NCBI GenBank assembly: GCA_046328525.1
Contig: JAXLWK010000003.1
Coordinates: 1,302,001 to 1,366,000, forward strand
From: JBDHWG01 sp046328525
GTDB taxonomy: Bacteria; Chloroflexota; Anaerolineae; Epilineales; JAHCIE01
Length of the DNA stretch: 64,000 bases
Direction: 5' to 3'
Positions within the stretch are counted from its first letter, which is position 1, and every line of letters starts with the position of its first letter. Of the stretch, positions 8,013 to 15,583 are shown piece after piece. The position numbers and the translations under genes were made by a program. The notes under the pieces were generated by a model. The model saw only the letters and a program-made list of their open reading frames with translations. It ran no database searches and had not been told where the DNA came from.

Positions 8013-9062
8013 TTATGGTGCGACGGCCAGAGCCGCGGTCTCAGGGATGTGCAAGCGGCGATCCACGGCCTCGGCGACGCGCGCCGCCCGCCCCATCATG
8101 CGCGCGAACTGGTCCGGCGTCAGCGATTGTGCGCCGTCCGACAGGGCGCGGTCCGGGTGGGCGTGTACCTCGACGATGAGGCCGTCGGCGCCGGCGGCGA
8201 TGCCTGCCAGCGACGCCGCCTCCACCAGCTCGCGGCGGCCGGTGGCATGGCTTGGGTCCACGATGACAGGCAGATGGGTGAGCGTCTTCAACGCCGGCAC
8301 GGCGTTGATGTCGAGCGTGTTGCGGGTGTACGTCTCGAACGTGCGGATACCGCGCTCGCACAGCATGACGCGGTAGTTGCCGTGGGACAGGATGTACTCG
8401 GCGGCCATGAGCAGCTCTTCGATGGTCGAGGACATGCCGCGCTTGAGGAGGACGGGCCGATGCGCCTCGCCGACGGCGTGGAGCAGGGCATAGTTCTGCA
8501 TATTGCGCGTGCCGATCTGGAGGATGTCGGCATATTGGGAGACGAGCGAGACCTCGGCGGGAGCCATGACCTCGGTGACGACGAGCAGGCCGGTCGCGTC
8601 GGCGGCCTCGCGCAGCAGCTTCAGCCCCGGCTCGCCCATGCCCTGGAAAGCGTAGGGCGACGTCCGCGGCTTGAAAGCGCCTCCCCGCAGAATCGTCGCC
8701 CCAGCATCTCGGACCGCCTGGGCTGCCTCTATGATTTGTTCTTTGCTCTCCACGGAACACGGCCCCGCCATGACCACAATTTCGTCGCCGCCAATGCGCA
8801 ACCCATTGAGGGTGATGACCGTGTTCTCCGGGTGGAACTCGCGGCTTGCCAGCTTGTACGGCTTGAGGATGCGCACGACGTTCTCGACGCCGGGCAGCAT
8901 CTCCCACGCCACCGGATCCAGCGGCCGCTCGTCGCCGATGACGCCAATAATCGTGCGCTCCACGCCCTGGGACAGATGAGCGCGATAGCCTAGCTCCTCG
9001 ATGCGCGAGACAATCGCCCCAACCTCACCCTGGCTCGCGCCCTGCCGCATGACGATAACCAT
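8013..9062 (-). CDS. aroF: 3-deoxy-7-phosphoheptulonate (DAHP) synthase, copy 2
   Basis: A 349-residue paralogue of the next gene with the same layout: an N-terminal ferredoxin-like domain (MVIVMRQGASQGEVGAIVSR) and a barrel with MAGPCSVESKEQI, FKPRTSPYAFQG, IGTRNMQNY, LLKRGMSSTIEELLM and VIVDPSHATG. ATG 9062 has AGGAGGGTATC directly upstream, an excellent ribosome site, so this copy is probably well translated. It is 64 bases after aroH. The two copies differ throughout, most in the N-terminal domain and the C-terminal tail, so duplication is old. Which one responds to Tyr or Phe is unknown. Confidence 0.95.
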   Translation of the reverse strand: MVIVMRQGASQGEVGAIVSRIEELGYRAHLSQGVERTIIGVIGDERPLDPVAWEMLPGVENVVRILKPYKLASREFHPENTVITLNGLRIGGDEIVVMAGPCSVESKEQIIEAAQAVRDAGATILRGGAFKPRTSPYAFQGMGEPGLKLLREAADATGLLVVTEVMAPAEVSLVSQYADILQIGTRNMQNYALLHAVGEAHRPVLLKRGMSSTIEELLMAAEYILSHGNYRVMLCERGIRTFETYTRNTLDINAVPALKTLTHLPVIVDPSHATGRRELVEAASLAGIAAGADGLIVEVHAHPDRALSDGAQSLTPDQFARMMGRAARVAEAVDRRLHIPETAALAVAP

Positions 9063-9126
9063 GATACCCTCCTATGAATAGGTGTGACCCGAACCCTGCT
9101 GCGCCTGTGGCCCGCGATGCTGCCCT

Positions 9127-9501
9127 TCACCCTTGACGGGCGACGCGGTCCGGGCGGAGGCGCTCCGCCTCGCGCAGGTAGACGTGCACGATCTCCTGCG
9201 CCGTTCGTGTTGTGTTCCAGTGGATGAGCACCCGGATGCAGCGCTTCAGCGCGCCGGGCACGTCCAGCTCGATCGTGTCCAGCAGGGCCACGTCGTTCCA
9301 GCCAAGCTGTCGCGCCGCCACCGCCGGGAACTCCGCCGTCAGGTCGGGCGTAACCGAGAAGATGACGCTGGCGACGTCGTCGGGCTGGAGATCGTTGGCG
9401 GCCGTGAGGTGGAGCAACAGTTCTCGCGTCGCCTCCAGAATGGCCTCGCGCGTGTTCTCCGCCGCCACAGTTGCGCCCCGCACGCCACGGCACATCCCCA
9501 C
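9127..9501 (-). CDS. aroH: Chorismate mutase, AroH type
   Basis: A 124-residue mono-functional chorismate mutase of the trimeric Bacillus AroH class, converting chorismate to prephenate. VRGAT near residue 7 supplies the first active-site Arg, ELDVPGALKRCIRVL near residues 79-93 holds the active-site Glu and second Arg, and IVHVYLREAERLRPD closes the fold. GTG 9501 has AAGGAGG 5 bases upstream. It is the first structural gene after the leader peptide and attenuator, so its expression should follow aromatic amino acid supply. The DAHP synthases follow directly. Confidence 0.95.
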   Translation of the reverse strand: MGMCRGVRGATVAAENTREAILEATRELLLHLTAANDLQPDDVASVIFSVTPDLTAEFPAVAARQLGWNDVALLDTIELDVPGALKRCIRVLIHWNTTRTAQEIVHVYLREAERLRPDRVARQG

Positions 9502-9573
9502 GTTGTCCTCCTTGCGGCCCGCCCCCGGCGCAGCCGGCTGTTGCTGTGTGTTGAGTTGATGTCCGCAGGCAAC

Positions 9574-9604
9574 AAAAAAGCGTGGGGCTTGTCGCGCCCA
9601 CGCT
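9574..9604 (-). terminator. Intrinsic terminator of the aromatic operon attenuator
   Basis: Read on the minus strand, AGCGTGGG (9604-9597) pairs with CCCACGCT (9586-9579) over a 10-base loop, followed by six T residues (9579-9574). It lies 27 bases after the leader peptide stop and 73 bases before aroH. The 5' arm can alternatively pair through GTGGGC (9601-9596) with GCCCAC inside the leader peptide (9655-9650), which would prevent the terminator. Confidence 0.85.
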
Positions 9605-9630
9605 GCTGTAGCTTCTGTATCGTCTTTGAC

Positions 9631-9726
9631 TTAGCGTCTCGGTCTGGCGGTGGGCATGCCAATACGCGGCTTGTAAAAGTAAAAGCCGCTAAAGTAGTAA
9701 CCGCCGTACCAGCGCTGCGTCATCAT
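9631..9726 (-). CDS. Aromatic amino acid leader peptide (attenuator)
   Basis: A 31-codon open frame, too short for normal gene calling, starting at ATG 9726 (or the next ATG at 9723) with AGGGA 7-8 bases upstream and ending TAA at 9631. Residues 6-18 read WYGGYYFSGFYFY: five Tyr, three Phe and one Trp in thirteen codons. An intrinsic terminator follows, then aroH and the DAHP synthases. Three pairable segments overlap the peptide: GGCGGT in codons 8-9 with ACCGCC in codons 26-27, and GCCCAC in codons 24-26 with the terminator's 5' arm. This is the arrangement of a classical ribosome-controlled attenuator: stalling at aromatic codons would cover segment 1 and free segment 2 to block the terminator. 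Mechanism is inferred; the codons and pairings are seen. Confidence 0.85.
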   Translation of the reverse strand: MMTQRWYGGYYFSGFYFYKPRIGMPTARPRR

Positions 9727-9747
9727 GGCATATTCCCTGTGCGCAAC

Positions 9748-9776
9748 AGCTTACCACAGCCGCCGCTATCTGTCAA
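9748..9776 (-). promoter_or_regulatory. Promoter of the aromatic amino acid operon
   Basis: On the minus strand TTGACA (9776-9771) is followed by a 17-base spacer and TAAGCT (9753-9748). Transcription would begin near 9741, about 15 bases before the leader peptide start, leaving just enough room for its ribosome site. Confidence 0.8.
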
Positions 9777-9847
9777 GCATCCACGCGCACGAATTTGAGC
9801 GCAGACCAATCTGGACCTGACTACGACTCGACCGTCACCGAAATTCC

Positions 9848-9877
9848 TTGACACCCCTCCAGCGTTTATGTTATAGT
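9848..9877 (+). promoter_or_regulatory. Promoter for the respiratory gene set
   Basis: TTGACA at 9848-9853 and TATAGT at 9872-9877 with an 18-base spacer (or TTATAG at 17) face the plus-strand genes. It is back to back with the aromatic operon promoter 72 bases away. Confidence 0.75.
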
Positions 9878-9910
9878 TTTGGGCTAGACTTGGGCACCCT
9901 TTTAGGAGGC

Positions 9911-10150
9911 ATGGACTTGACCTCGAACTGGCTCATTCTGTGGGCAGCGGTGGCCGTCTACGCGGTCGCCCAGTCGCTCATCGTTGTCTACGCGTTTCGG
10001 TTGCGCCGCGTGGAGGAAGCCCACGGGACGCGGTGGCACGGCCGCGCCCGCGTTGACCTCCTCTGGACACTCGTTCCGGCGATCTTGCTGCTTGCCGTCG
10101 TCATCTACACCGTTCGGACATACGGCCTCCCGTTCTTCGGAGCCGCGTAA
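9911..10150 (+). CDS. Small two-helix membrane protein resembling the CoxB (cytochrome oxidase subunit II) anchor
   Basis: About 79 residues with two hydrophobic helices. The second, DLLWTLVPAILLLAVVIYTV, matches the 'E/D..WT..P' transmembrane segment of cytochrome c oxidase subunit II, but the protein stops before any CuA domain. AGGAGG lies only one base before ATG 9911, so TTG at 9917 (7-base spacing) may be the true start. It stands directly before the fused haem A synthesis gene, which fits a role in haem-copper oxidase assembly or as a minimal subunit II. It could also be a truncated remnant of a coxB gene; the clean promoter and ribosome site argue against decay. Confidence 0.7.
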   Translation: MDLTSNWLILWAAVAVYAVAQSLIVVYAFRLRRVEEAHGTRWHGRARVDLLWTLVPAILLLAVVIYTVRTYGLPFFGAA

Positions 10151-10189
10151 CCCCCCGTGGACAGACCCGCGCAGACCGGAAAGAGACCC

Positions 10190-11992
10190 ATGGCTCGTTT
10201 GACCCGCCTCGCCACGTTCGTCATCCCGCTATTCTACGCCCTCATCGTTCTCGTCGCGGTGATGAACATCGCCGCCGAGGGACTCGGCTGCGCCCACTGG
10301 CCGGTGTGCTCCACCGGCAGCCTGACCGCGCCCGGCCTGGATGCTCTCGCCGACGCCAGCCGCAATGTCGTCAATGTTCTGGCGACGCTGCTCATCGCCG
10401 CCACATCCGTCGTCCTCATCTGGCGCTTCCCCAGCCGCCCGTGGGTCGCGTGGCCCGCCGCCGTCGCCGGCGCCCTGCTGCTGCTGGAAATCATCCTGAG
10501 CGCCGCGCCGATTCCGGCGGCCCAGCCGCTACCCATGAGCGCGCAGTTCGCTATCGCCATGCTCATCATCGGCAGCGTGTTAGTGTCGGTGACGGCGGCG
10601 ACCGTCGGCCCGCCACTTCCTCGCCGCGGCCCCCTGGCTCCCGCCCGCCGCGACAGCTACCCGCGCCTCGTCCTCGTCACCACCGTGACGATGTATGTCC
10701 TGCTCGTCAGCGGCGCGATTGCCACGGCGACGGCGGGAACGCAAGCGTGTCCGGCGTGGCCGTTCTGCCCCGTCAACGACCCCTACGCCGCCATCCAGAT
10801 GCTCCACCGCTGGGCCGTCGCTGGCGTCGGCGTGCTGCTGCTCTATCTGCTCGCCGCGACCTATCGCACGCGGCGCGAGACGCCGCTGCTGCCCCTGGCC
10901 TGGGCCGTCGCCATCGTGTACCTCGTCCAGATCGCGTTTGGAGCGCTGGACGTGGCGTGGCAGACGCCGACGGCTACGCGCGTGCTGCACCTCGGCGCCG
11001 GCGCCCTCGTCTGGGGCGCGCTCGTCGTAATGACGATGCTCGCCTACGCCCTGCCGACGCCGCGCCGCGCCGTCGCTGAAGCGGCCGACACGCCGCAGCG
11101 GCGTGGAATTGGCAAGACCATCGGTCTCTACGTCAGCCTGACGAAGCCGCGCGTCATCAGCCTGCTTCTGGTCACGACCTGGGCGGCGCTGTGGATCGCG
11201 TCGCCGACGCCGCCGGCGTGGAGCCTCGTGTTCTGGACGCTCCTGGCCGGCTACCTGGCCGCCGGCGGCGCTAACGCCATCAATCAGTACATGGACCGCG
11301 ACATTGACCTGCTCATGGGGCGCACGGCGCGGCGGCCCATCCCCAGCCACCAGATTGCGCCGCGCAACGCTCTCGTGTTCGGCATCGCCCTGGGCGTCCT
11401 GGCGTTCCTATGCTACGCCGTGTTCGTCAACGTCCTCAGCGGCGTCCTGTCCATGATCGGCCTGCTGTTCTACGTGTTCATCTACACCAAGTGGCTCAAG
11501 CGCACCAGCACGCAGAACATCGTCATCGGCGGCGCGGCGGGCGCGGTTCCCCCGCTCGTCGGCTGGGCGGCGGCGACCGGCAGCCTGAACCTGGCCGCCA
11601 TCTTCCTGTTCATCATCATCTTCTACTGGACGCCGCCCCACTTCTGGGCGCTCGCGCTCGTCAAGCAGAAGGACTACGCGCGCGCGGGCGTGCCGATGCT
11701 GCCCGTCATCGTGGGCGACCACGAGACCTACCGCCAGATTCTCCTCTACTCCATCATGCTCGTGGCGCTCAGCGTGATGCTGTTTCCGATGGGCGCGATG
11801 GGCTGGCTATACCTTGTCTCCGCCATCGTCCTGGGCGGCATCCTCATCTACTACGCCGTGCGCCTGTGGCGCGAGGGCGGACACGCCGCCGCCTGGAAGC
11901 TGTACAAGTACTCGCTGCTCTACCTGGCGCTGCTGTTCCTGGCAATGGTGATTGACCACGGCCTCAGCTTCACGACACTGCTACCCCGCTAA
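10190..11992 (+). CDS. ctaA-ctaB: Fused haem A synthase (CtaA/COX15) - protoheme IX farnesyltransferase (CtaB)
   Basis: A 600-residue polytopic membrane protein made of two enzymes. Residues 1-295 are COX15/CtaA-like, with paired Cys motifs (GCAHWPVCS near residue 35 and ACPAWPFCP near 185) and an internal repeat of four-helix halves. Residues 305-600 are the UbiA-type haem O synthase, with NAINQYMDRDIDLLM, the first Asp-rich motif, and YTKWLKRTSTQNIVIGG and YARAGVPMLPVI later. It would make haem O and then haem A for aa3-type oxidases. Such fusions are known in Thermus and Chloroflexota. ATG 10190 is preceded by GGAAAGAG; GTG 10157 is an alternative start. Confidence 0.93.
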   Translation: MARLTRLATFVIPLFYALIVLVAVMNIAAEGLGCAHWPVCSTGSLTAPGLDALADASRNVVNVLATLLIAATSVVLIWRFPSRPWVAWPAAVAGALLLLEIILSAAPIPAAQPLPMSAQFAIAMLIIGSVLVSVTAATVGPPLPRRGPLAPARRDSYPRLVLVTTVTMYVLLVSGAIATATAGTQACPAWPFCPVNDPYAAIQMLHRWAVAGVGVLLLYLLAATYRTRRETPLLPLAWAVAIVYLVQIAFGALDVAWQTPTATRVLHLGAGALVWGALVVMTMLAYALPTPRRAVAEAADTPQRRGIGKTIGLYVSLTKPRVISLLLVTTWAALWIASPTPPAWSLVFWTLLAGYLAAGGANAINQYMDRDIDLLMGRTARRPIPSHQIAPRNALVFGIALGVLAFLCYAVFVNVLSGVLSMIGLLFYVFIYTKWLKRTSTQNIVIGGAAGAVPPLVGWAAATGSLNLAAIFLFIIIFYWTPPHFWALALVKQKDYARAGVPMLPVIVGDHETYRQILLYSIMLVALSVMLFPMGAMGWLYLVSAIVLGGILIYYAVRLWREGGHAAAWKLYKYSLLYLALLFLAMVIDHGLSFTTLLPR

Positions 11993-12015
11993 CCGACTCA
12001 TCAGGACCGCGACAG

Positions 12016-12067
12016 GCACGAAAGGGACGCGAAAAAGCATTGCCCGGCGTGTCCCTTTCGTGCTTTT
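12016..12067 (+). terminator. Stem-loop after ctaAB
   Basis: GCACGAAAGGGAC (12016-12028) pairs perfectly with GTCCCTTTCGTGC (12051-12063), followed by TTTT. It ends the ctaAB gene region and also belongs to a dispersed 'CGAAAGGACGCGAAA' type repeat seen again near 26800 and 55800. Confidence 0.6.
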
Positions 12068-12119
12068 CGCGCCCTTTCGCGTCGCTCGTGGTCCAACACG
12101 CCCTAGGAGGACGCCCCCG

Positions 12120-12512
12120 ATGCCCGAACGACTCCGCGTCTCGACAGGCACTCCGTGGGAGACGGCCGTCGGCTACTCCCGCGCCATCCGCGTCGGCAAC
12201 ATGGTCTGGACCGCCGGCACCACCGCCAGCGACGCGGACGGCAACGTCATCGGCGAGGGCGACGCCTACGCCCAGATGCGCGCCTGCCTGACGAAAATCC
12301 AGGGCGCGCTGGCGCAGGCCGGCGCACGCATGGACGACGTGGTGCGGGTCGAGATCTTCGTCACCGACATGAGCCGCTGGGAGGACGTCGGGCGCGCCCA
12401 CGCCGAGTTCTTCCGCGACATCCGCCCTGCCAACTTCCTGGTCGAGGTCAAGGGGCTGGTAGACCCGCGAATGCTTGTCGAGGTCGCCGTCACCGCTGTC
12501 GTGGACGACTAG
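12120..12512 (+). CDS. Rid family (RidA/YjgF/TdcF-like) protein
   Basis: A 130-residue single-domain protein of the YjgF/YER057c/UK114 family; these trimers often hydrolyse reactive enamines and imines. Seen are NMVWTAGTTASDADGNVIG, then ALAQAGARMDDVVRVEIFVTD, and a C-terminal MLVEVAVTAVV strand. In true RidA enzymes an Arg near position 105 binds the carboxylate; here the matching stretch reads PANFLVEV with Asn, so classic imine deaminase activity is doubtful and one of the Rid4-7 subgroups is more likely. ATG 12120 has AGGAGG 10 bases upstream. It sits between ctaAB and the dihaem lipoprotein, with no clear functional link. Confidence 0.85.
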   Translation: MPERLRVSTGTPWETAVGYSRAIRVGNMVWTAGTTASDADGNVIGEGDAYAQMRACLTKIQGALAQAGARMDDVVRVEIFVTDMSRWEDVGRAHAEFFRDIRPANFLVEVKGLVDPRMLVEVAVTAVVDD

Positions 12513-12544
12513 CGGCAAGCGCGGCGATGAGAGATCAGCATGTC

Positions 12545-12590
12545 GTAGCGACTTCAGTCGCTCTGCTGGTGGAGCGACTGAAGTCGCTAC
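12545..12590. repeat. Perfect 19-bp inverted repeat, GTAGCGACTTCAGTCGCTC type
   Basis: GTAGCGACTTCAGTCGCTC (12545-12563) and its exact reverse complement (12572-12590) flank an 8-base centre. It ends 18 bases before the start of the dihaem gene, so it could form a hairpin in that gene's leader. Confidence 0.85.
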
Positions 12591-12607
12591 TACGAGTGAA
12601 GCAAGTG

Positions 12608-13276
12608 ATGACTCTGCTGATCGGCGCCCTGCTGCTCGTGGGCTGTGAGGCGGCGCCGGGGCCGCTGGCGACCCCCTACCCGACACTGGCCGGGCCGCTG
12701 CCCACCCTCACCCCCGGCCCGCCGCCGCGCGCCGAGAGCGTGCCTCCGGCACGGCCCAGCGCGGCACGCGGCGCAGCCGTCTACGGCCCGGACTGCGCCA
12801 GCTGCCACGGCGACGGCGGGCGGGGCGACACGGCGCTGGCGCGCACCCTATTCCCCCGCCCGGCCAACTTCCACGATGTTGAGTTCATGCGCTCCCGCAC
12901 GCCCATCAGCCTGTACCGCTCGATTACCAAGGGTGTCCTCGGCTCTGGGATGCTGGCGTTCGACGGCAAGCTGACCGACCAGGAGCGATGGGACGTGCTG
13001 TTCTACGTCTGGTCCTTGCATGCGTCGGACAAGGACGTGACGCGGGGCAAGGCGCTGTATCAGCAGCAGTGCGCGGCGTGCCACGGCTCCGACGGCCAGG
13101 GCGGGAGCGCCGCGCGCCTCACGGAGCCGGCGCTGATGTTGGCGCGGACGGGCCGCAGCCTCGCCGCCACCCTCAACGGTCTCCCGACCGACCCCCAACA
13201 CCACTTCGACACGCTCTCCGACGCCGACCGCTGGGCCATCGTGGACTACCTCTGGACGTTCATGTACGACCGCTAG
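12608..13276 (+). CDS. Dihaem cytochrome c lipoprotein
   Basis: A 222-residue exported protein. A short signal peptide ends in the lipobox LLVGC, so the mature protein should be lipid-anchored outside the membrane; a Pro-rich linker follows. Two cytochrome c domains each carry CxxCH: CASCH near residue 68 and CAACH near 158. The first domain has a likely Met ligand in GSGMLAFDG; the second lacks an obvious Met and has HH in TDPQHHFDTLS at the matching place. It likely feeds electrons to or from a terminal oxidase, in line with the neighbouring haem A genes. The ATG 12608 is preceded in frame by GTG; ribosome site is weak. Confidence 0.88.
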   Translation: MTLLIGALLLVGCEAAPGPLATPYPTLAGPLPTLTPGPPPRAESVPPARPSAARGAAVYGPDCASCHGDGGRGDTALARTLFPRPANFHDVEFMRSRTPISLYRSITKGVLGSGMLAFDGKLTDQERWDVLFYVWSLHASDKDVTRGKALYQQQCAACHGSDGQGGSAARLTEPALMLARTGRSLAATLNGLPTDPQHHFDTLSDADRWAIVDYLWTFMYDR

Positions 13277-13281
13277 ATTCG

Positions 13282-14256
13282 CTACCAGGCGTAGGCTTCG
13301 GGCGCGGCGCCGCCGGGGCCGGGGAAGATGCTGTCCAGGCGCTTCATGATGTCGTCCGACAGCTTTATGTCGAGCGCCGTCAGCGAGCCGTCGAGCTGCT
13401 CCATCGTGCGCGGGCCGATGATGGGCGCGGTCACGGCGGGGTTGGCGAGCAGCCACGCCAGCGCGACATCGGCGGGCGACTGCCCGATCTCCTTGCACAG
13501 GCCCTCGTAGGCTTCGAGCTGCGGGCGCATCTTCTCCACGCGCTTCTCCATGTCCGGGTTGGCGCGGCGGCCAGTCGTCGCCTGCTTTTCGAGGATGCCG
13601 CCGAGCAGGCCGCCGGCGAGGGGGCTCCAGGGGATGACGCCGAGGCCGTAGTGCAGGCACGCCGGCAGCACCTCTAGCTCGACCGTGCGGGCCGCCAGGT
13701 TGTACAGACTCTGCTCCGAGACCAGCCCATAGAAGTGGCGCGCCTTTGCCACCTCGTTGGCCTGGGCGATGTGCCAGCCGGCGAAGTTGCTCGATCCGAC
13801 GTAGACCACCTTGCCTTCGTACACGAGCGTCTCCATCGCCTGCCAGATCTCGTCCCACGGCGTGTCGCGGTCAACGTGGTGCATCTGGTACAGATCAAGG
13901 TAGTCGGTCTGAAGGCGGCGCAGGCTCTCCTCGGCGGCACGCTTGATGTGGACGGCCGACAGGCGCGACTGATTCGGCCAGTTGCCCATCTTCGCGTAAA
14001 CCTTCGTCGCCAGCACGACTTTCTCGCGCCGCCCGCCGCCCTGCTTCCACCAGCGACCGATGATCTGCTCGGTGACGCCCTCGCCCAGCTTCCAACCGTA
14101 GGCGTTGGCGGTATCGAAGAAGTTGATGCCGAGGTCCAGGGCGCGATCCATGATGGCGTAGGCGTCCTGCTCGGTGGTCTGCGGGCCGAAGTTCATCGTT
14201 CCCAGGCACAGCCGACTCACCTGCAATCCAGTCCGTCCCAGCCGCATGTACTCCAT
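13282..14256 (-). CDS. Aldo/keto reductase
   Basis: A 324-residue NADPH-dependent oxidoreductase of the AKR superfamily (YhdN/Tas-like, group related to the voltage-gated K+ channel beta subunits). The catalytic set is visible: Asp and Tyr in NFFDTANAYGWK near residue 50, Lys in LATKVYAK near 82, and His in YQMHHVD near 124. A cofactor-binding region with GPRTMEQLD is near the C terminus. ATG 14256 has AGGAG 7 bases upstream. It is convergent with the dihaem gene and divergent from aroB, so it is its own unit. Substrate unknown. Confidence 0.92.
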   Translation of the reverse strand: MEYMRLGRTGLQVSRLCLGTMNFGPQTTEQDAYAIMDRALDLGINFFDTANAYGWKLGEGVTEQIIGRWWKQGGGRREKVVLATKVYAKMGNWPNQSRLSAVHIKRAAEESLRRLQTDYLDLYQMHHVDRDTPWDEIWQAMETLVYEGKVVYVGSSNFAGWHIAQANEVAKARHFYGLVSEQSLYNLAARTVELEVLPACLHYGLGVIPWSPLAGGLLGGILEKQATTGRRANPDMEKRVEKMRPQLEAYEGLCKEIGQSPADVALAWLLANPAVTAPIIGPRTMEQLDGSLTALDIKLSDDIMKRLDSIFPGPGGAAPEAYAW

Positions 14257-14269
14257 TGTTGCTCTCCTA

Positions 14270-14278
14270 TGCTATAAT
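14270..14278 (+). promoter_or_regulatory. Extended -10 promoter for aroB
   Basis: TGCTATAAT is an exact extended -10 element lying 83 bases before the aroB start. No good -35 box is present, as is usual for extended -10 promoters. Confidence 0.6.
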
Positions 14279-14360
14279 GCTTTCTCCGCGTCAACGCGAT
14301 TTCGGCGCGGTCATTGAACGCTGGGCGGGTAGCCCGCCCTATTACAGCAGACACAATACC

Positions 14361-15458
14361 ATGAATGCACCCTCCACGCAACAAACGACAGCAGCCGCGC
14401 AGCGCCTGACCGTGCAGGCCCCAGATGGGGTATACGATGTCCTGGTCGGCCGCGGGCTGTTGAGCGACCTGGGGGCGAGGCTGACGGCGCTGGGCGTGAC
14501 AGGCCAGGTCGCCCTGGTCACTGACGCTGCCGTCGCCCCGCTCCACGCCCCCGCGGCACAGGCGGGCCTGGAACGCGCCGGCCTGTCCAGCGCCCTGGTC
14601 GTCTTGCCGCCCGGCGAGGCCGCCAAAACCCTGGACACCGTGCGCCTGGCCTACGACGCCTTCCTGGCCGCCGGTCTCGGCCGCGACGCGACGGTCGTCG
14701 CCCTCGGCGGCGGCGTCATCGGCGATCTGGTCGGCTTTGCCGCCGCCACGTATCTGCGCGGTGTCGCCTTCGTGCAGGCCCCGACCACGCTCCTGAGCAT
14801 GGTGGATGCGTCGGTCGGGGGCAAGGTTGGCGTGGACCTGCCGCAGGGGAAGAACCTCGTCGGCGCGTTCAAGACGCCGCGCCTCGTCCTGGCAGACCTG
14901 GCGACGCTGGACACCTTGCCGCCGGCGGAAGTCACCGCCGGTCTGGCCGAGGTCGTGAAGGCGGGCATCATTGACGACCCGGAGTTGCTGGCGCACCTGG
15001 AAACGAGCGGCCCCGAGCCGCTGGCCTGGACTGTCACGCGAGCCATCGCCGTCAAGCAGCGCGTCGTGGAGGAAGATCCTTACGAGAGCGGGCGACGCGC
15101 CGTGCTCAACCTGGGCCACACGTTTGGGCACGCCCTGGAAAGCCTCAGCGGCTTCCGGCTGCGCCACGGCGAGTGTGTCGCCATCGGCATGGTCGCCGCG
15201 GCCCACCTCGCCACGCGCCTGGGGGTCGCCGACGCCGCGTTGGAGGAGCGCATCCGCGCCGTCCTGGCAAAGCTCGGCCTGCCGACGAGCGCGCCGGGCT
15301 ACGCGCCCGCCGACATCTACGCGCGCATGGCGGTGGACAAGAAGAAAGCGAGCGGCAAGCTGCGCTTTATCGTGCCTCGCGCCGTGGGCGACGTGATTGT
15401 CGTCGGCGACGTGCCGCTCACCGATGTGATGGCGGCGATTGGGGTGATGATCGAGTAA
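14361..15458 (+). CDS. aroB: 3-dehydroquinate synthase
   Basis: A 365-residue enzyme making 3-dehydroquinate from DAHP, the second shikimate step, with NAD+ and a divalent metal. ALGGGVIGDLVGFAAATYLRG near residue 115 is the NAD-binding signature, and KAGIIDDPEL, HTFGHALESL and the LRHGECVAIGM stretch provide the Lys, Glu and His metal-site residues. I chose ATG 14361 since the upstream part of the frame has no AroB look; no strong ribosome site is seen. It is followed by aroQ after a palindromic repeat, so these two shikimate genes are separate from the attenuated operon. Confidence 0.95.
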   Translation: MNAPSTQQTTAAAQRLTVQAPDGVYDVLVGRGLLSDLGARLTALGVTGQVALVTDAAVAPLHAPAAQAGLERAGLSSALVVLPPGEAAKTLDTVRLAYDAFLAAGLGRDATVVALGGGVIGDLVGFAAATYLRGVAFVQAPTTLLSMVDASVGGKVGVDLPQGKNLVGAFKTPRLVLADLATLDTLPPAEVTAGLAEVVKAGIIDDPELLAHLETSGPEPLAWTVTRAIAVKQRVVEEDPYESGRRAVLNLGHTFGHALESLSGFRLRHGECVAIGMVAAAHLATRLGVADAALEERIRAVLAKLGLPTSAPGYAPADIYARMAVDKKKASGKLRFIVPRAVGDVIVVGDVPLTDVMAAIGVMIE

Positions 15459-15469
15459 CTTGGACAGGG

Positions 15470-15501
15470 TTTGTAGCGCCGACTGAAGTCGGCGCTACAA
15501 A
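15470..15501. repeat. Perfect palindrome TTTGTAGCGCCGACT-GA-AGTC...
   Basis: Fifteen bases pair perfectly with the following fifteen around a 2-base centre. It belongs to the ACT-NN-AGT hairpin family also found at 33962-34012 and elsewhere, and sits between aroB and aroQ. Confidence 0.85.
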
Positions 15502-15583
15502 CGAGGCCTGCGTCGGCGCTGTAGGCCCATCAATATTCATCGAGCAATCAGCAGTTGCATCCTGTTACATCGAGGCATTTGGA

